This document shows positions 22,317 to 31,089 of a DNA stretch of 64,000 nucleotides, one piece after another; position 1 is the first letter of the stretch, and every line of letters begins with the position of its first letter. Under the pieces are notes generated by a model. It made no database searches and had not been told where the DNA came from. It worked only from the letters and a program-made list of their open reading frames with translations. A program made the translations under genes and the position numbers. The DNA is from Azonexaceae bacterium (GTDB lineage: Bacteria > Pseudomonadota > Gammaproteobacteria > Burkholderiales > Rhodocyclaceae): NCBI GenBank assembly GCA_013335535.1, contig JAAXVL010000013.1, positions 27,782 through 91,781 of the forward strand. The letters run 5' to 3'.

Positions 22317-22895
22317 ATGCCCTTCAATTTGCCGATCCTGCTGACCTGGCTTCGTATCGTCGCGATACCGCTGTTGATTGCTGTCTACTACCTGCCGGCA
22401 GACTGGGCAACATCACATGAGCGTGATTTCGCCGCAACAGCCATTTTTATCGCTGCCGCCCTGACAGATTGGGCTGACGGCTATCTGGCAAGAAAACTGG
22501 ACCAGACATCGGCCTTTGGCGCTTTTCTCGATCCGGTCGCCGACAAATTGATGGTTGCCGCCGCGCTTATCGTTCTCGTCGAACTGGGCAGAACAGATGC
22601 AATCGTTGCCAGCATCATCATTGGTCGTGAAATCACCATTTCGGCGTTGCGCGAATGGATGGCCAAAATCGGCGCGGCAAAAAGCGTCGCCGTCTCGATG
22701 CTTGGCAAGATAAAGACAGCAGCTCAAATGCTGGCCATTCCCATTCTTCTTTATTACCAGCCGCTGTTTGGCGTGGACATGCAAAAGTTCGGTAACTGGT
22801 TGATCTGGATAGCAGCATTGCTGACGCTCTGGTCAATGGGCTACTACCTGCGCATGGCCTGGCCAGAAATTGCAAAACGAACTGCAGAAAAGTAG
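22317..22895 (+). CDS. pgsA: CDP-diacylglycerol-glycerol-3-phosphate 3-phosphatidyltransferase
   Basis: TDWADGYLARKLDQTSAFGAFLDPVADKLMV. Confidence 0.96.
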   Translation: MPFNLPILLTWLRIVAIPLLIAVYYLPADWATSHERDFAATAIFIAAALTDWADGYLARKLDQTSAFGAFLDPVADKLMVAAALIVLVELGRTDAIVASIIIGREITISALREWMAKIGAAKSVAVSMLGKIKTAAQMLAIPILLYYQPLFGVDMQKFGNWLIWIAALLTLWSMGYYLRMAWPEIAKRTAEK

Positions 22896-22950
22896 GGGAG
22901 CAATGTTGACAATTCCCTTGTGTCGCCTATAATGCGCGCTCTGTTTCAGC

Positions 22951-23026
22951 GCGGCAGTAGCTCAGTTGGTAGAGCGATACCTTGCCAAGGTATAGGTCGA
23001 GAGTTCGAGACTCTTCTGCCGCTCCA
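22951..23026 (+). tRNA. tRNA-Gly(GCC)
   Basis: Cloverleaf gcggcagtagctcagttgg…cttgccaag…gttcgag…CCA. Confidence 0.95.
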
Positions 23027-23079
23027 GTTTTCAGGTCAAAGCCCTTGGCTTTGACCAAGTTGTAAAAGATTTTCGGATA

Positions 23080-23153
23080 GGCGCGATAGCAAAGCGGTTA
23101 TGCACCGGATTGCAAATCCGTGTAGGTCGGTTCGACTCCGGCTCGCGCCTCCA
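23080..23153 (+). tRNA. tRNA-Cys(GCA)
   Basis: ggcgcgatagcaaagcggttatgcaccggattgcaaatccg…CCA. Confidence 0.95.
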
Positions 23154-23160
23154 AGGTTTT

Positions 23161-23236
23161 GCGGCAGTAGCTCAGTTGGTAGAGCGATACCTTGCCAAGG
23201 TATAGGTCGAGAGTTCGAGACTCTTCTGCCGCTCCA
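23161..23236 (+). tRNA. tRNA-Gly(GCC), identical second copy
   Basis: Sequence identical to 22951-23026. Confidence 0.95.
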
Positions 23237-23241
23237 AATAG

Positions 23242-23274
23242 AAAAGGGAAAGCGCCGGTCGCTTTCCCTTTTTT
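23242..23274 (+). terminator. Rho-independent terminator between tRNA-Gly and tRNA-Leu
   Basis: AAAAGGGAAAGCG CCGGT CGCTTTCCCTTTTTT. Confidence 0.75.
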
Positions 23275-23306
23275 CATATCGGGCGCCGATATAATTGATG
23301 CACCCA

Positions 23307-23392
23307 GCCTGGGTGGTGAAATTGGTAGACACAAGAGACTTAAAATCTCTCGCTCTTTGAGTGTACGGGTTCGATTCCCGTCCCAGGCACCA
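23307..23392 (+). tRNA. tRNA-Leu(TAA)
   Basis: gcctgggtggtgaaattggtagacacaagagacttaaaatctctcg…CCA with variable arm. Confidence 0.95.
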
Positions 23393-23403
23393 CGATTGAA
23401 TAC

Positions 23404-23865
23404 ATGATCATCTACGACCTTAGCTGCGACAATAATCACCGGTTTGAAGGGTGGTTCCAGAATGCCGGCGCTTTTGAATCCCAGTTGGAAGAAGGGCTTC
23501 TTTGTTGCCCTCAATGCGATAGCCACAACGTTCGTCGTGTGCCGTCCGCCGTGGCAATTTCCGGAAATCACCCCGAGCAGGTCAGTGACGCTCCTGCCAT
23601 TCGGGCAAAAAATCCGACAAGTACTGCGTTGATGCCGGTTGGAACGCAAGCCATGGCACTTTATCGTCAGCTTATCCAGACCATCGTCAGTCATAGCGAG
23701 GACGTTGGCCAGTCGTTTGCCGATGAGGCACGCAAGATTCACTACAACGAAGCACCGCAGCGGCCAATTCGCGGTCATGCCAGCGAAGATGAATGCGATG
23801 CCTTGCGGGACGAGGGCATTCAGATTCTGAATCTGCCATTGCCGAAGGAAGAGGATCTGAACTGA
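23404..23865 (+). CDS. DUF1178 family protein
   Basis: MIIYDLSCDNNHRFEGWFQNAGAFESQ…CPQC. Confidence 0.9.
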   Translation: MIIYDLSCDNNHRFEGWFQNAGAFESQLEEGLLCCPQCDSHNVRRVPSAVAISGNHPEQVSDAPAIRAKNPTSTALMPVGTQAMALYRQLIQTIVSHSEDVGQSFADEARKIHYNEAPQRPIRGHASEDECDALRDEGIQILNLPLPKEEDLN

Positions 23866-24018
23866 TCCTTTTTTTCTTCCCTTTATTTAAGTTTACATAA
23901 TACAAATTATGCGCGATTTGGATGGTGCCGAATTCGGATGATGGAATAATTTGCCCGGCCTTTTCGTTAACCGAGCATCGATGAATTTTCATCGAACTAA
24001 TCAAACGAAGGAAACGTG

Positions 24019-24366
24019 ATGAGGGTCACTAGCCTTGATGGCGCGCTGCTCGATTTCTGGGTCGCCAAATCGGAAAACCTGAAGCTTCTGCCGGAGGCTA
24101 CGGAAGACGGTCTGCGCTATGTCAACGGGAGTGGATATTGGCATCCCGACACCTACCACCCTTCGATTGACTGGTCCCAGGGCGGCGAGATCATTTCCAA
24201 CGACTGGTATGCTATTGAGGATGCCCTGATCGAATGGTTCGGGCCCAACTGGCCGTTTATCAAGGCGATTATGGACACCCCGCTGAAGTGGTTGATGCGA
24301 GCCTACGTCAAAACCAAGTTCGGCGACGAGGTTGAGGAAGTCGAAAGCCATTTGCCCGGTCAGTGA
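24019..24366 (+). CDS. small protein resembling phage-associated DUF2591
   Basis: MRVTSLDGALLDFWVAKSE…YHPSIDWSQGGEIISNDWYAIED. Confidence 0.6.
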   Translation: MRVTSLDGALLDFWVAKSENLKLLPEATEDGLRYVNGSGYWHPDTYHPSIDWSQGGEIISNDWYAIEDALIEWFGPNWPFIKAIMDTPLKWLMRAYVKTKFGDEVEEVESHLPGQ

Positions 24367-27300
24367 AAATCCCGGCTCGAGGTTTCCAGTCGGCCCAGCC
24401 AGGCGGATAGGTCGACCAGTCGTTTGGCGACGAGATGGACGACTTCGCCTTCGATCTGCAACTGTCCGTAAATGCCGAGCAGTGTCGCGCCGAGTAATTC
24501 ACGGCGTTGCTTCTCGACGAGTTGCGGATGGACGACGACATTGACCAGCCCGCTTTCATCTTCGAGCGTGACGAACACGATGCCGGTGGCCGTGCCCGGT
24601 CGCTGACGGCCGACAACGATGCCGGCCGTGCGGATCAGAGCGCGGTGGCCGGCCGTTTTGAGCATGCTGGCCGCGACGAAGCGGCGTTCGGCAAGGTGTT
24701 TGCGGAGCAGCGTGAGCGGATGTTGGCGCAGCGTCAGGCCCAGGCTGCGGTAGTCGGCGACGAGACTTTCAGCTTCGCTGGGGGCAGGCAGTTCGGTTTC
24801 CGGCTCGCTTGTGCTCAGGCCATCGAACAGGTCACCCTGCACCACCGCTGCCGTCGCATCCCAGGCTGCTTGCCGACGATGGCCGGAAAGGCTCTGCAGG
24901 GCATCGGCCGATGCCAGCAGGTCGAGGTCGCGGCGTTGCAGACCAGCGCGGGTGGCGAGGTCGGCAATATTCAAAATTGGGTGTTTTTCCCGGTTGACCG
25001 TGGAAATCCGCTCAGCCACGACCTTTGAGAAACCGCTGATTTCGCGCAGGCCGAGACGGACGGTGCCATTTTCGTCGATGCGGCTGTCCCACTCACTGGC
25101 CGTGACGTCGGGCGGCAAAACGTTGACGCCGTGGCGCCGCGCGTCCTGGATCAGCATCGACGGCGAGTAGAAGCCCATGGGCTGGCTGTTGAGCAGGCCA
25201 CACAGGAAGATGGCCGGATGATGTCGCTTGAACCAGGCCGAAACATAGACGAGCAGCGCGAAGCTGGCGGCGTGTGATTCGGGAAAGCCATATTCGCCGA
25301 AGCCCTGAATCTGCTGGATGATGCGCCGGGCGAAGCTTTCTGGCAGTTGGTTGGCGGCCATGCCGGCGAGCAGTTTTTGCTCGAACGGTTCGAGCCCTCC
25401 CTTGCGCTTCCAGGCCGCCATTGCTCGGCGCAACTGGTCGGCTTCGCCGGGTGTGAAATTGGCGGCGACGATGGCCAGTTGCATGACCTGCTCCTGGAAA
25501 ATCGGCACGCCGCAGGTGCGCTTGAGCACCTCATCGACCGCCGGAGAAATTTTCTCGATGCGTTCCCTCCTCTGCCGCCGCTTGAGGTAGGGATGCACCA
25601 TGTCGCCCTGGATCGGCCCGGGCCGGACGAGCGCCACCTCGACGACGAGATCGTAGTAGCAGCGCGGCTTGAGGCGCGGCAGCATGGCCATCTGGGCGCG
25701 CGACTCGACCTGAAAAACGCCCATGCTGTCGGCGTGACAGAGCATGTCGTAGGTTTTCGGATCTTCCGGCGGGATATCTTTCAAATCCCACGGTCGACCG
25801 GAAATTTCGCCCAAAATCGAAAGCATGCGGCGGATGGCCGAGAGCATGCCGAGGGCCAGCACATCGACCTTCATCAGGCCAACGGCGTCGAGATCGTCCT
25901 TGTCCCACTGGATCACCGTGCGTTCGGGCATCGCCGTGTTTTCGACCGGGACCAGCCTGGCCAGCGGCCCGCGCGACATGACGAAACCGCCGACGTGCTG
26001 GGTCAAATGGCGCGGAAAACCGCGCAACTGGCCGGCAATCCACAGCCATTTCTCGACGCGTGGCGAGGTCGGATCCAACCCCTGCTCGGCGAAACGCTCG
26101 GGCAATTGCTCGCGTTTGTCCCACCAGGCCAGTGAGGCAGTCAGGGCGTCGATACGCGCCGTCTCGAAACCGAGCACCCTGCCCGCATCACGCAGCGCGC
26201 CCTTGGTCCGGTAAGTGATCAGCGCCGCGGCCAGCGCCGTGCGTTCGCGGGTGTATTTTTTGTAAATGTAGGCGATGACTTCGGGGCGGCGTTCGTGCTC
26301 GAAATCGACGTCGATGTCCGGCGGCTCGCCGCGCTCCTTGGAAATGAAGCGCTCGAACAGCATGCCCGAGCGATCCGGGCTGACTTCGGTGATGCCCAGC
26401 GCGAAGCAGACAATCGAATTGGCCGCCGAGCCGCGCCCTTGGCACAGGATATTGACGCTGCGCGCAAAGCAGACGATGTCGTACACCGTCAGGAAATAGG
26501 CTTCGTATTTGAGTTCGGCGATCAGCACCAGTTCGTGTTCGACGAGCTTCCGCACCTGATCCGGAACGCCTTGCGGATAGCGTTTCAGCAAGCCGCGCTC
26601 GGTTTCGTGGCGCAGCCAGGAGGTCGGCGTATGGCCGGCTTCGACGATTTCCTCCGGGTATTCGTAGCGCAATTCGTCGAGTGAGAAGCTGCACAGATCG
26701 CCAATCCTCAGCGTTTCTGCCAGCAGCGCCGGCGGATAGAGACGCGACAGGCGCAGACGGGTGCGCAGATGGCGCTCGGCGTTGGGAAACAGCGCGTAGC
26801 CGGCGTCGAAAACCGTCGTTTTGAGGCGCAGCGCGGTCAGCACGTCCTGCACCGGCCGCCGGGCTTTCACGTGCATGTGCACGTCGCTGGCCGCCACCAG
26901 CTGCAGGCTGCAAGCCTCTCCCAGCGCCTGCAGGCTCGCCAGCTTTGCCGCGTCGTCCGGCCCTGCGTGCAGTTCGACGGCGATCCACGCCCGGCCGGGA
27001 AAACGCTCGGCCAGCCAGCGTCCGTCGTCAATCGAGACCGCCTCGCCCGGCACCCAGAGCACCAGGCAATCGGGCACTGCGCCGTTCGACGAAACAACAT
27101 TGAGGTCATGCCGTTGCAGCGTGTAAGCCCCCTTCTCCGCCCGTCGCCGGGCCAGCGTGATGAGCGCCGACAGGTTGCCGTAGCCCTCGCGGTTTTTGGC
27201 CAGGAAAACCAGTTTGAGGCCATCAACGGTCGTCATTTCGCTGCCGACAATCAGTTTCAGCCCGACCTGCTTGGCCGCCTGATGCGCCCGCACGATGCCA

Positions 27301-27443
27301 GCCAGCGAACATTCGTCGGTCAATGCCAGCGTCGTGTAGCCTTGTGCCGCGGCCTGTTCGATCAGTTCAGCCGGATGCGAGGCCCCGCGCAGGAAGCTGA
27401 AATTGGAGAGGCAATGCAGCTCGGCGTAATCGGGCAAGAACAC
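24360..27443 (-). CDS. dnaE2: error-prone DNA polymerase DnaE2
   Basis: PHP domain YAELHCLSNFSFLRGASHPAELI; PDIDVDFEHERR; context with imuAB. Confidence 0.97.
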   Translation of the reverse strand: MFLPDYAELHCLSNFSFLRGASHPAELIEQAAAQGYTTLALTDECSLAGIVRAHQAAKQVGLKLIVGSEMTTVDGLKLVFLAKNREGYGNLSALITLARRRAEKGAYTLQRHDLNVVSSNGAVPDCLVLWVPGEAVSIDDGRWLAERFPGRAWIAVELHAGPDDAAKLASLQALGEACSLQLVAASDVHMHVKARRPVQDVLTALRLKTTVFDAGYALFPNAERHLRTRLRLSRLYPPALLAETLRIGDLCSFSLDELRYEYPEEIVEAGHTPTSWLRHETERGLLKRYPQGVPDQVRKLVEHELVLIAELKYEAYFLTVYDIVCFARSVNILCQGRGSAANSIVCFALGITEVSPDRSGMLFERFISKERGEPPDIDVDFEHERRPEVIAYIYKKYTRERTALAAALITYRTKGALRDAGRVLGFETARIDALTASLAWWDKREQLPERFAEQGLDPTSPRVEKWLWIAGQLRGFPRHLTQHVGGFVMSRGPLARLVPVENTAMPERTVIQWDKDDLDAVGLMKVDVLALGMLSAIRRMLSILGEISGRPWDLKDIPPEDPKTYDMLCHADSMGVFQVESRAQMAMLPRLKPRCYYDLVVEVALVRPGPIQGDMVHPYLKRRQRRERIEKISPAVDEVLKRTCGVPIFQEQVMQLAIVAANFTPGEADQLRRAMAAWKRKGGLEPFEQKLLAGMAANQLPESFARRIIQQIQGFGEYGFPESHAASFALLVYVSAWFKRHHPAIFLCGLLNSQPMGFYSPSMLIQDARRHGVNVLPPDVTASEWDSRIDENGTVRLGLREISGFSKVVAERISTVNREKHPILNIADLATRAGLQRRDLDLLASADALQSLSGHRRQAAWDATAAVVQGDLFDGLSTSEPETELPAPSEAESLVADYRSLGLTLRQHPLTLLRKHLAERRFVAASMLKTAGHRALIRTAGIVVGRQRPGTATGIVFVTLEDESGLVNVVVHPQLVEKQRRELLGATLLGIYGQLQIEGEVVHLVAKRLVDLSAWLGRLETSSRDFH
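24970..25007 (-). repeat. dispersed 39-bp repeat copy, inside dnaE2
   Basis: ttcaaaattgggtgtttttcccggttgaccgtggaaat. Confidence 0.75.
25785..25822 (+). repeat. dispersed 39-bp repeat copy, inside dnaE2, opposite orientation
   Basis: atcccacggtcgaccggaaatttcgcccaaaatcgaaa. Confidence 0.8.
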
Positions 27444-27459
27444 GGCAACGGCTCATTTT

Positions 27460-28257
27460 TCAGCGTTCGGCCGGCGGCAGCGAGCGAATCCACTCGAGGG
27501 CGATACTTGCGCTGTTGCTTGGTGTTTCGAGATGGCCGCCGGGCACCTCGACCTGTCGCGCCGCCAGCGACTTGGGCAGGCGCTCGAAGACCCGGCCACC
27601 CATGTTCCTGAGCCCTGTTTCCTCGGCCTGGCCAACCACCCACAGCACGGCGGTGCCAGGCAGCACGGTGGCCGCATTGTTGCCGAAATTCATCGGCCCG
27701 GCCGGATCGAAGAAGTCGATGTAGGTCTGCGCGCTCATCTTGAGTTGCTTGAGACGACCGCCATTATTGGGATCGTCGAACCAGGCGGTTTCATCCGGCT
27801 TGCCTGCATCGATCAGGGCTTGCGCCTTGCTGCGACTGGCCGCCGTGAGGTTCATGAAATTGTTGCCTTCCGGGTAATGCCCCGGCGCCAATGCGACGAT
27901 GCCATCCACCTTGTGTCGGCTTGCGTAGCGGACGGCACCCGCCGCCCCGAAGCTGTGTCCGGCCAGAATGATCGTCCGGGCACCCCGCTGGCGAAGCTGC
28001 CCGATCGCCGCATTGATCTCGTTTTCCATCGCCGCCACGCCGGCATCGTAGGAACGCCGGCCCGACCACGTCATTTCTGAGCTCACCACCAGCAACCCGG
28101 CCCGCTCCATGGCGCTGGCAAAGTCGCTGACATGCCCGGTTGGCTTGTCCCATTTACCGTGCATGATCACGATACCGATCGGCACGGCTTCGGCATGGAC
28201 TGGCCCGAGTGGCATCAGAATCAGCCAGCACCACATCCACCAAACGATTTGCCGCAT
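27460..28257 (-). CDS. secreted alpha/beta hydrolase (DUF3530-like)
   Basis: Signal peptide MRQIVWWMWCWLILMPLGPVHA; GHSFGAAGA nucleophile elbow; ORF extends to 28278. Confidence 0.75.
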   Translation of the reverse strand: MRQIVWWMWCWLILMPLGPVHAEAVPIGIVIMHGKWDKPTGHVSDFASAMERAGLLVVSSEMTWSGRRSYDAGVAAMENEINAAIGQLRQRGARTIILAGHSFGAAGAVRYASRHKVDGIVALAPGHYPEGNNFMNLTAASRSKAQALIDAGKPDETAWFDDPNNGGRLKQLKMSAQTYIDFFDPAGPMNFGNNAATVLPGTAVLWVVGQAEETGLRNMGGRVFERLPKSLAARQVEVPGGHLETPSNSASIALEWIRSLPPAER

Positions 28258-28292
28258 CACACCCTCCTTTGCATCCAAAAAGTCAGACTACC

Positions 28293-29762
28293 TCAGGCGA
28301 ACAAGCCGTGCAGGAACCAGCCGTCGGCGTTCCTGAACACCCAGGCCCACTGGCCGAGCGGGTTGCGGGCGACGAAATAGTCGCGCCGCACGTCGCCGGT
28401 CGCCCCGCCCTCGCCTTCGTCCCACCAGCCGCTTTCCAGTCGCTCGGCGCGCGACAGCAGCTTGAGCGGACCATGCCATTGCGGGCTGCCGGCCCGTTCG
28501 GTCAAGGCCTGCGGGGTCGGCAGCAGCCATAGCGGGCGGGAAGGATGGCTGTCGGCTGGCTGCGGGCTCGTTTTCTCATCTTTCACGGTCAACCGGGAAA
28601 AACGGCCAAAATTGAAATTCACTTCCTGCATTCCGGTCGCGCACTCGGGGCGATGATCGGCCACTTCGCCGAGCGCCTGCACGGCGCCTTCGCCCAGCCG
28701 CGCACGCAATCTTTCCAGACAGGCCAGCGTGCCCTCACCGGCCGGCGCCTGCTCGAACAGATGGGCGCTAGCGCCGGGTTTGTCGACCAGTTCATCGGCC
28801 TGCAGGCGCAAGGCTTCGACCGGCGCCGTGAGGTGCAGCCGGGAAAGATGCTCGCGCAGCAGGCGGACGAAACGTCCTTCATCCGCCGCCGGTTCGGCGA
28901 AATTCAGGGCCAGCGAGGTCGGCGGCCCATCGTCGTGGGTCAGTTGCAGCGAACACCGCCGAACCAGCAACTGTCGGCCGTGCAACCAGCCGGCCAGGGC
29001 TGCGAACAGGCGCTGACCGACAAAGACCAGCGCCTCGGCGTGTTCGACCCGCGACGGCAGTTCGATATCGAGGGCGAAGCTTTCCGGAAAAACGAAGGAT
29101 TTTTGCGGATCGGGCAGATCGCCCCAGGCGCGCAGCAGATCGTCGACCGGCCCGTTGCCGATGCGCCGCCGCAAGCCGGCGCCGGGCAACTTGCGCAGAT
29201 CGCCCAGTTGCCGCAGGCCGAATGATTCGAGCCGGTTCGCTGCTTCATCGGGCCAGCCGGGAATGGCACAAGGCAAGTCGGCGAGCGCCGCCTGCATGAC
29301 CGCCGGTTCGGGATAAATTCGGGCTGCACCAGCCCGCGCCAGCCAGTTCGCCCCGAGCGGCGTCGGCGCCACCGCCCAGCCGCTCGAATAAGCCTGTTCG
29401 GCACAACCGGCCAGCACGGCCGTCACGATCGCTTCAACGCCACCAAACAGGCGCAGACAGCCGCCGATTTCGAGCAGCAGTGTATCCGGCGACACCAGAC
29501 TGATCGTCGGCGTGAAGCACCCGGCCCAGCAGGCTAGGCTGTCCAGCGCCTGCTTTTCGCGGGCTTCGACGCGTTCGAAAACGCTCAGCCCGGGTTGCAG
29601 GCCCAGCGCCGTCGACAGTTTCTGCCCGGCACAAACGCCGGCGGCTACTGCCTCGGCATCGCCCACCAGCACCCGCCCACGAGCGACGACCGCGCTAGGC
29701 GACTGGCGCAGCGGCAGGGCCTCGAGTGGTAACAAGGGAAAGTGCAGGGCCAGCCACAGCAC
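28293..29762 (-). CDS. imuB: Y-family polymerase-like protein ImuB
   Basis: [16 protein letters not shown]…; likely GTG start 29762; between imuA and dnaE2. Confidence 0.9.
   Translation of the reverse strand: MLWLALHFPLLPLEALPLRQSPSAVVARGRVLVGDAEAVAAGVCAGQKLSTALGLQPGLSVFERVEAREKQALDSLACWAGCFTPTISLVSPDTLLLEIGGCLRLFGGVEAIVTAVLAGCAEQAYSSGWAVAPTPLGANWLARAGAARIYPEPAVMQAALADLPCAIPGWPDEAANRLESFGLRQLGDLRKLPGAGLRRRIGNGPVDDLLRAWGDLPDPQKSFVFPESFALDIELPSRVEHAEALVFVGQRLFAALAGWLHGRQLLVRRCSLQLTHDDGPPTSLALNFAEPAADEGRFVRLLREHLSRLHLTAPVEALRLQADELVDKPGASAHLFEQAPAGEGTLACLERLRARLGEGAVQALGEVADHRPECATGMQEVNFNFGRFSRLTVKDEKTSPQPADSHPSRPLWLLPTPQALTERAGSPQWHGPLKLLSRAERLESGWWDEGEGGATGDVRRDYFVARNPLGQWAWVFRNADGWFLHGLFA
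28581..28617 (+). repeat. dispersed 39-bp repeat copy, inside imuB
   Basis: tttcacggtcaaccgggaaaaacggccaaaattgaaa. Confidence 0.85.
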
Positions 29763-30420
29763 GCGAAAGTCTCCCGACAACAGGACGAGGAATGGACAAG
29801 GCGAGCGGCCGGGAAACCGGCCGACCACGCCGCTTGATGATGCTGACCGACAACGCGCTCTCGCCCGCCAGCGCATTCAATACGACGCGCAACGGCGCTG
29901 GCGATGGCACCCTGGCTGTTGCGCTCGGCCGCCACAAACAGGCAAAGACGGAACGCCCCTCGGCGGCAATCTGCAGCCGGCGCAAGGCGCGGGCATCGAT
30001 GTTTGCTTCCGGCCAGGCCAGCACGCCGGCAAAACCACCGCTGGCCAGCAGTTGTTCAACGCTCCAGCCCATGCTCTTGCCGGCCTGGACGACGACCAGC
30101 CGTTCCAGCGCTACGCCGGCCGCTGCCCAGGCCGGGGCATGCGGCAACCACGGTGGCGCAACGAGCGCCAGCCAGCCGCCATCAGCCGATAAACTGGCCA
30201 GCGCCGGTAACAGCAGGCTCATTTCGCCGACACTGCCACGGTCAACGAGAATTTCGGTCAAATTGCCCCGTGGCCAGCCGCCACCGGGCAATTCGGCATC
30301 AAGTTCGGGGTGGCCGCTCGGGATCGCGCTTTCCGGCAGCGAGGCCAGCGTGTCGCCGCGCCAGACATCGCCCCGGGCCAGCACATCTGCCAAGGCAACC
30401 GGCAACGGCTGGGCGTTCAT
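29695..30420 (-). CDS. imuA: SOS mutasome protein ImuA (RecA-like)
   Basis: [31 protein letters not shown]; context. Confidence 0.9.
   Translation of the reverse strand: MNAQPLPVALADVLARGDVWRGDTLASLPESAIPSGHPELDAELPGGGWPRGNLTEILVDRGSVGEMSLLLPALASLSADGGWLALVAPPWLPHAPAWAAAGVALERLVVVQAGKSMGWSVEQLLASGGFAGVLAWPEANIDARALRRLQIAAEGRSVFACLWRPSATARVPSPAPLRVVLNALAGESALSVSIIKRRGRPVSRPLALSIPRPVVGRLSRAVAGPALSLVTTRGPAAAPVA
30233..30265 (+). repeat. degenerate candidate copy inside imuA
   Basis: ctgccacggtcaacgagaatttcggtcaaattg. Confidence 0.4.
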
Positions 30421-31022
30421 GACAGTTTCGAGATCGCTCCGCGAATCAGGCCGACGGCGATGCCTTCGATGGCGAATTCGACCTCTTCGGGATTGACGAT
30501 GATCGGCTGAAAATCGGGATTCTCGGCGATCAGCTTGATCTGGCCGCCGCTGCGTTCCAGACGCTTGACCGTGACTTCCTCGTCGATGCGGGCAACGACG
30601 ATCTGGCCGTCACGCGCCTGGTTGGTCTTGTGCACGGCGAGCAGGTCACCGTCGTACATGCCGATATCGATCATCGACGTGCCACGTACCTTGAGCAGGA
30701 AATCGGCCTTCGGTGAAAACATGCTGGCATCGAAGGCGTAGCGGCCCTGCACGTTTTCAACGGCAAGGATGGGCGAGCCGGCGGCGACGCTGCCGATCAG
30801 CGGCAGGCCAAGCTGTTCGACGAGCCGGATGCCGCGCGCCGAGCCGGGTTCGAGCGTAATGGCGCCCTTCTTGGCCAGTGCCTTGAGGTGATCTTCGGCC
30901 GCGTTGGGCGAGGCGAAACCAAAGGCGCTGGCGATTTCCATGCGGGTCGGTGGCGCACCGAGGACTTCCAGCGTGTTTTTGATGAAGTCGAGAATTTCCT
31001 GCTGACGTGGCGTGAGTTTCAT
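30417..31022 (-). CDS. lexA: LexA repressor
   Basis: [37 protein letters not shown] cleavage region. Confidence 0.97.
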   Translation of the reverse strand: MKLTPRQQEILDFIKNTLEVLGAPPTRMEIASAFGFASPNAAEDHLKALAKKGAITLEPGSARGIRLVEQLGLPLIGSVAAGSPILAVENVQGRYAFDASMFSPKADFLLKVRGTSMIDIGMYDGDLLAVHKTNQARDGQIVVARIDEEVTVKRLERSGGQIKLIAENPDFQPIIVNPEEVEFAIEGIAVGLIRGAISKLS

Positions 31023-31036
31023 GGCCGGTCTCCGCT

Positions 31037-31076
31037 AAAAACCAATGCCTGTATTTTTGTACAGTAATTGGTTTTT
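31037..31076. promoter_or_regulatory. LexA box upstream of lexA-imuAB, nested in a longer palindrome
   Basis: CTGTATTTTTGTACAG (31049-31064, CTGT-N8-ACAG) flanked symmetrically by AAAAACCAAT / ATTGGTTTTT. Confidence 0.85.
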
Positions 31077-31089
31077 GGCAAGTGGAAAT

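Noticed and set aside
22951-23236. Duplicate tRNA-Gly as a possible integration footprint
   Set aside because: Two complete tRNA genes flanking tRNA-Cys is a common arrangement; no integrase or attachment-site remnant seen
24019-24366. Phage-like small gene near tRNAs as a prophage remnant
   Set aside because: Single small ORF, no other phage genes nearby
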